This document shows, one piece after another, positions 59,944 through 64,000 of a stretch of 64,000 bases of DNA (its first letter is position 1; each line of letters begins with the position of its first letter). The notes below the pieces were generated by a model. It was given only the letters and a program-made list of their open reading frames with translations, did no database searches and was not told the origin of the DNA. Location of the stretch: the NCBI RefSeq assembly GCF_900119075.1, contig NZ_FPIP01000001.1, positions 248,001 through 312,000 of the forward strand, in the 5' to 3' direction. A program made the position numbers and the translations under genes. The DNA is from Ruminococcus flavefaciens (lineage in GTDB: Bacteria; Bacillota; Clostridia; Oscillospirales; Ruminococcaceae).

Positions 59944-59972
59944 TTGAACTTTTGCTGGATTTGTGATATAAT
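59944..59972 (+). promoter_or_regulatory. Promoter of the PHP/DUF218 operon
   Basis: TTGAAC (59944-59949), 17-base spacer, TATAAT (59967-59972). The leader to the start codon is about 110 bases. Confidence 0.75.
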
Positions 59973-60090
59973 TATAGGCGTTATTTATATTGTAACGGTA
60001 AAATTTGCGATTATGTTCTAAAAAAAGCGCCATATAAATACAATATTATTAAATTCAGCCGCTGTAGAATGCGGCGAAAGAAGGTTATGT

Positions 60091-60936
60091 ATGATTTGCG
60101 ATCTGCACTGTCACACTACGCTTTCCGACGGCTCGCTTGGCATTGAAGATGTAATTGCACAGGCGAAGCGCATGAATATCGACTGGCTCTCTATCACAGA
60201 CCATGATACAATGGCTTCTTTTTCAAGAGCTGATGTTCTTGGCGAACGCGCAGGAGTAAAAATGCTCCACGGCGTAGAGCTTTCGGCATGGGATAAGGAA
60301 AGAAACAGCAAGGTACACATACTTTGCTATGCACCTTCAAAGCCTAACCGACTTGAAGGACTTTGTTTGAAATCCTGCGAGATAAGAAAGGAATGCTCCA
60401 AGGAAATGATCGAAAAGGTCATGGCGAAGTTCCCTATAACGCAGGAGAGCATACTTAAACGTACCACAGCTTCAAAGAGCATATTCAAGCAGCATATCAT
60501 GCGTGCTCTTATAGACTACGGCTATGCCCTTGAGTTCTACGGAGACCTTGACAGAGAGCTGTTCAATCCCAAGAACGGTTCATGCTATGTTGAGCGTGAG
60601 TACCCTGACGTAAATTTTGTAATCGACCTGATACATACCGCAAGGGGAGTAGCTGTTATGGCTCACCCTGCACAGTACGACAATATAGAGCTTCTTGAGG
60701 AGCTTGCCAAGAACGGCAAGATAGACGGCGTTGAGGTAGGACATTTCTCCGCAGATGAAAGCTGCCGAAGCGACCTCAGAGCCATTGCCGAGAAGTACGA
60801 GCTTATCCGGACAGGCGGCTCAGACTTCCACGGACTTTATAATAAGGTACCGACTCACCTCGGAAGCGAAACAACTTCAAAGGAAAATCTTGACAGGATA
60901 CTAAAGCTTGCCGCTGCAAGGAGCAAAGAGGCATAA
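60091..60936 (+). CDS. PHP-domain phosphoesterase (YciV/TrpH-like)
   Basis: A 281-residue protein behind GAAAGAAGG. Metal ligands lie in DLHCHTTLSDG, SITDHDT, HGVELSAW, VAVMAHPAQYD and RTGGSDFHG, as in the PHP family. The length and domain order fit YciV/RNase AM-type proteins, which remove 5' nucleotides or act on 3',5'-bisphosphonucleotides. The exact substrate is not readable. The next gene begins immediately after its stop. Confidence 0.88.
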   Translation: MICDLHCHTTLSDGSLGIEDVIAQAKRMNIDWLSITDHDTMASFSRADVLGERAGVKMLHGVELSAWDKERNSKVHILCYAPSKPNRLEGLCLKSCEIRKECSKEMIEKVMAKFPITQESILKRTTASKSIFKQHIMRALIDYGYALEFYGDLDRELFNPKNGSCYVEREYPDVNFVIDLIHTARGVAVMAHPAQYDNIELLEELAKNGKIDGVEVGHFSADESCRSDLRAIAEKYELIRTGGSDFHGLYNKVPTHLGSETTSKENLDRILKLAAARSKEA

Positions 60937-61698
60937 ATGGACGCAAAGGTTATACCTGCGGTCATATGCTTCGGGCTCTTTCTGCTGTTTGCCGCACCAG
61001 TACTCACAGGCATATTCAATCTGGGCAACGGCGCAGGCATGGCAGTTTCGGCAATGCTGACAGCCATATTTCTGCTGTGGGGCAGATTCACTGCTTTCCT
61101 CGGAAAATCGTGGTCAGGAGCTCTCGGCAGAACAGTTCTTATAATAATAAGTGTGATAACGGCAGCTTCTGTGGTGCTTGCTGTCGTTATCAGTGTATTC
61201 ATGCTTCGTGCGGCTGACGATCCTCCCAAGGACGAAAATACTACCGTGGTAGTTCTCGGCTGTAAGGTAAAGGACGGTAGACCGAGTCTCATGCTGGGAC
61301 GAAGGCTTGAAGCCGCATATAAATATCTTTCGGAGCATGACAGCGTTTGCGCCGTAGTTTCGGGCGGACAGGGAAAGGACGAAGCCATGAGCGAGGCTCA
61401 GTGTATGAGGGACTGGCTTGTGGGACGGGGCATAGCTCCCGAAAGGATATTCATGGAGGACAAGTCTGTGAATACCGAGGAGAATCTTCGTTTTTCCAAA
61501 AAGATAATAGCCGAAAACGGCTTGCCCGAAACAGTAACTCTTATCACCGACGGATTTCATCAGCTCCGTGCTGAGATGATAGCCGAAAAACAGGGGATAA
61601 GCGCTTACAATATATCGGGATATACCTCATGGTATATCGTTCCTACCTACTGGGTAAGGGAATGGTTCGGCGTGGTACACTACAAGCTTTTCGGATAG
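60937..61698 (+). CDS. DUF218/YdcF-ElyC-like membrane protein
   Basis: The ATG directly follows the TAA of the PHP gene; 253 residues. Three membrane segments (about 4-27, 30-50, 65-90) precede the DUF218 domain: TTVVVLGCKVKDGRPS, RRLEAAYKYL, AVVSGGQGKDEAMSEAQ, EDKSVNTEENLRFSK, VTLITDGFHQLRAEM. ElyC-type proteins affect peptidoglycan or envelope polysaccharide turnover. SanA-like proteins affect barrier function. The precise reaction is unknown. Confidence 0.9.
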   Translation: MDAKVIPAVICFGLFLLFAAPVLTGIFNLGNGAGMAVSAMLTAIFLLWGRFTAFLGKSWSGALGRTVLIIISVITAASVVLAVVISVFMLRAADDPPKDENTTVVVLGCKVKDGRPSLMLGRRLEAAYKYLSEHDSVCAVVSGGQGKDEAMSEAQCMRDWLVGRGIAPERIFMEDKSVNTEENLRFSKKIIAENGLPETVTLITDGFHQLRAEMIAEKQGISAYNISGYTSWYIVPTYWVREWFGVVHYKLFG

Positions 61699-61710
61699 GA
61701 GCGATGAGCC

Positions 61711-61929
61711 GTGCAATGGGTGATAAAGCGCAGTACTGATGATCTGTATGCAGTTTCACGGCGTTTATTCGTGCACAGCAATGTATTTGCCAGACGCTTC
61801 AAAACAAAGAAGCAGGCGGAGGCATATATAACGTCAGCTGGTTTTGACAAGGGCATACACACAGCTGTAGAACTTCAGGTTCAGGCTGATGATATGATAG
61901 ATATGACAGACAGCGATATTAATTTTTAA
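61711..61929 (+). CDS. Small protein of unknown function
   Basis: A GTG start with AGGAG about 10 bases upstream; 72 residues, soluble, with a basic first half (WVIKRSTDDLYAVSRRL) and an acidic end (DDMIDMTDSD). The motif FKTKKQAEAYITSAGFDKG resembles short DUF2188-like or phage-type small proteins, but no family is claimed. It lies 12 bases after the DUF218 gene and 14 before the fusion gene, so it is probably real and co-transcribed. Confidence 0.6.
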   Translation: MQWVIKRSTDDLYAVSRRLFVHSNVFARRFKTKKQAEAYITSAGFDKGIHTAVELQVQADDMIDMTDSDINF

Positions 61930-61943
61930 AAGGAATGATAAAT

Positions 61944-64000
61944 GTGAAAATCGGATTTTCAACACTTGCTTGTCCTGAATGGTCATGGACAGACATTTAT
62001 TCAATGGCAAAGGATTTTAAATTTGACGGTATCGAGATCAGAGGTCTCGGCAATGAGATATTCTCCGTCAAGGCTCAGCCCTTTACAGAGGCACAGCTAC
62101 CTAATACCATTGCCAAGCTACAGTCGCTGGGACTTGAAATTCCTTGTCTATCATCAGGTGCCTGCCTTAAATTCAAGGACAAGTATCAGGAGGCAGAGGA
62201 CGAGATAAAGGCTTATGCTCAGCTTGCAAGCAAGCTCGGCGCTTCTTATATCAGAATACTGGGCGACCTTGAGCCTGCTCCAGGCGGTGATGTTGACGAT
62301 GACTATATCATAGAGACTTTAAAGAAGCTCGTTCCTATTGCTGAGGAGTACAATGTAACTCTACTCGTTGAGACAAACGGCGTATATTCCGATACTGCAA
62401 GACTTGCAAAGGTGCTTGACAGCGTAAAGAGCCGCAAGGTGGCTGCTCTCTGGGATATGCATCACCCCTATCGTTATAACAATGAAGCTCCCGAGACTAC
62501 AGTTTCAAATCTCGGCGAGTATATCAAATACATACAGGTCAAGGACAGCGTTATGCGTGAGGACGGCACTGTAGAGTACCGTATCATGGGCACTGGCGAT
62601 ATCCCTGTAAAGGCTATGATAGAAGCTCTTGACACTATCAACTATAACGGATATATCTCACTTGAATGGGTAAAGCGCTGGGCTCGCGACCTCAGTGATG
62701 CAGGTATCGTAATTCCTCAGTTTGCTGAGTATATGGCTCCATACAAGAAGAAACACAAGCATCCTCTCCAGACAAACATGAGAGGTGACGGTCAGTATCC
62801 ATGGCCAAAGGAGCGTATCCTCAACTATACATTCCCAGACATACTTGACCGTATCTGCGAGCAGTTCCCCAATCAGTATGCATTCCGCTATACTGAGCTT
62901 GACTATACAAGAACATATCCCGAGTTCCGCGACGACGTTGATACCTTCGCTCGTTCACTCCTTGCAATGGGCGTAAAGAAGGGCGACCACGTTGCTATCT
63001 GGGCTACGAATGTTCCTCAGTGGTATATCACTTTCTGGGCAACCACAAAGATCGGTGCTGTTCTTGTTACAATGAACACAGAATACCGTATCCACGAGGC
63101 TGAGTATCTTCTGAGACAGTCCGATACTATGACTCTCGTTATGATAGACGGTATCAAGAACATCAACTACGTTGACATCATCAAGGAGCTCTGTCCCGAG
63201 CTGGAGACCTGCGAGGCAGGAAAGCTCAATTCTGCAAAGCTTCCTTACCTCAAGAACGTCATCACTGTTGACTCAGAGAACAAGGGCTGCTTTACATGGG
63301 AGCAGGCTGTTGAGCTTTCAAAGAATGTTCCCTACAGCGAGGTTGAGCGCGTAAGAAAGACTATTGATATCCATGATGTTGCAAATATGCAGTACACCTC
63401 GGGAACCACAGGCTTCCCTAAGGGAGTAATGCTTACACATTATAATGTTGTAAACAACGGTAAGGCTATCGGAGACTGCATGGACCTCTCCACAGCCGAC
63501 CGTATGATGATACAGGTGCCTATGTTCCACTGCTTCGGCATGGTTCTGGCAATGACAGCTTCTATGACTCACGGTACAACAATGTCTCCTATAACACGTT
63601 TCTCACCGAGAAAGGGACTTGCTTGCATCAACAAGGAAAAGATAACCTGCTTCCACGGAGTTCCTACAATGTTCATTGCTATGCTTGGACACGAGGACTT
63701 CCCGAAGACAGACTTCTCTTACATGAGAACAGGTATCATGGCAGGCTCTCCTTGTCCTATCAAGACAATGGAGGAAGTTGTCGAGAAGATGCACATGAGC
63801 GAGATATGCATCACTTACGGACAGACCGAAGCTTCTCCCGCAACTACCATGAGCAAGACAACTGACTCATTGGAGCAGCGTGTCAATACAGTCGGCGGAC
63901 CTATCTTCGGCGTTGAGTGCCGTATAGTTGATCCCGAGACAAATCAGGAGGTTCCTGATGACGTTGACGGCGAGTTCGTAGCAAGAGGCTACAACATCAT
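61944..64000 (+). CDS. Fusion of sugar-phosphate isomerase/epimerase-like TIM barrel with acyl-CoA synthetase (3' partial)
   Basis: The frame is open from a GTG at 61944 (AAGGA nine bases upstream; an ATG at 61935 is too close to that site) to the window end, at least 685 residues. Residues 1-270 form an AP-endonuclease-2/xylose-isomerase-like barrel: KIGFSTLACPEWSW, FDGIEIRG, LLVETNG, ALWDMHHPYRY, YIQVKDS and GYISLEWVKRW give the metal-binding Glu, Asp, His and Glu. A short Lys/Pro joint (about 265-290) leads into an AMP-forming synthetase with MQYTSGTTGFPKGVMLTH (P-loop), VPMFHCFGM and ITYGQTEASP. The C-terminal subdomain lies outside. Both halves look active. Substrates unknown. Confidence 0.9.
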   Translation, partial: MKIGFSTLACPEWSWTDIYSMAKDFKFDGIEIRGLGNEIFSVKAQPFTEAQLPNTIAKLQSLGLEIPCLSSGACLKFKDKYQEAEDEIKAYAQLASKLGASYIRILGDLEPAPGGDVDDDYIIETLKKLVPIAEEYNVTLLVETNGVYSDTARLAKVLDSVKSRKVAALWDMHHPYRYNNEAPETTVSNLGEYIKYIQVKDSVMREDGTVEYRIMGTGDIPVKAMIEALDTINYNGYISLEWVKRWARDLSDAGIVIPQFAEYMAPYKKKHKHPLQTNMRGDGQYPWPKERILNYTFPDILDRICEQFPNQYAFRYTELDYTRTYPEFRDDVDTFARSLLAMGVKKGDHVAIWATNVPQWYITFWATTKIGAVLVTMNTEYRIHEAEYLLRQSDTMTLVMIDGIKNINYVDIIKELCPELETCEAGKLNSAKLPYLKNVITVDSENKGCFTWEQAVELSKNVPYSEVERVRKTIDIHDVANMQYTSGTTGFPKGVMLTHYNVVNNGKAIGDCMDLSTADRMMIQVPMFHCFGMVLAMTASMTHGTTMSPITRFSPRKGLACINKEKITCFHGVPTMFIAMLGHEDFPKTDFSYMRTGIMAGSPCPIKTMEEVVEKMHMSEICITYGQTEASPATTMSKTTDSLEQRVNTVGGPIFGVECRIVDPETNQEVPDDVDGEFVARGYNI

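Overview
The window looks like chromosomal DNA of a fibre-degrading Ruminococcus (Bacillota, Oscillospiraceae), most like R. flavefaciens. Four secreted proteins carry dockerin modules: a GH11 xylanase/esterase, a double GH43, a transglutaminase-like protein and a GH5 endoglucanase, the last two with long Thr-rich linkers. Sporulation genes (spoIIP, sigG), strong AGGAGG-type ribosome sites, TTG and GTG starts, and many TTGNNN-N17-TATAAT promoters also fit a low-to-mid GC Firmicute. The genus is an inference from gene content; no 16S gene is present.

Layout. 1-5.4 kb: end of metA, a small membrane protein, a polysaccharide deacetylase divergent from spoIIP, a YiiX-like peptidase, tRNA-Arg(CCG) and a double-HhH ComEA-like protein. 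5.4-10.6 kb: an alpha-galactoside operon (TetR, GPH symporter, GH36) divergent from a GT-B-like gene across two operator-like palindromes. 10.8-16.8 kb: cellulosomal xylanase/esterase, a TfoX-like protein and the double GH43. 16.8-18.6 kb: a cluster of dispersed palindromes abutting a C-terminally truncated integrase. 18.6-21.9 kb: a response regulator, ABC transporter and histidine kinase. 22-33 kb: aspartate aminotransferase, dockerin transglutaminase, a TPR-like membrane protein, an orphan truncated PglX-like DNA methylase, a GGDEF/EAL protein, a second palindrome cluster and the GH5 endoglucanase. 33-38 kb: an LCP protein, a P-type-ATPase-like pseudoenzyme and rlmB.

38-43.8 kb: a translationally tight operon of MBOAT, DHHW/AlgJ-like protein, FkbH-like HAD-IIIC, acyl carrier protein and metallophosphoesterase. 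It parallels the Dlt system but with FkbH as the presumed ACP loader, and is the best candidate here for an undescribed envelope-modifying system. 44-50 kb: SPFH/NfeD pair, a GH105 gene with an ABC sugar importer (pectin-fragment uptake) and sigG. 50.8-64 kb: pyridoxal kinase, DUF3737 protein, ackA divergent from tmcAL, then a run of HAD phosphatase, mnmA, an isochorismatase-GNAT fusion, trmN6-like and rsmI; then a PHP phosphoesterase, a DUF218 protein, a small protein, and an unusual fusion of a sugar-phosphate-epimerase-like TIM barrel to an acyl-CoA synthetase that runs off the window end.

All family names come from reading motifs by eye; no database search was run.
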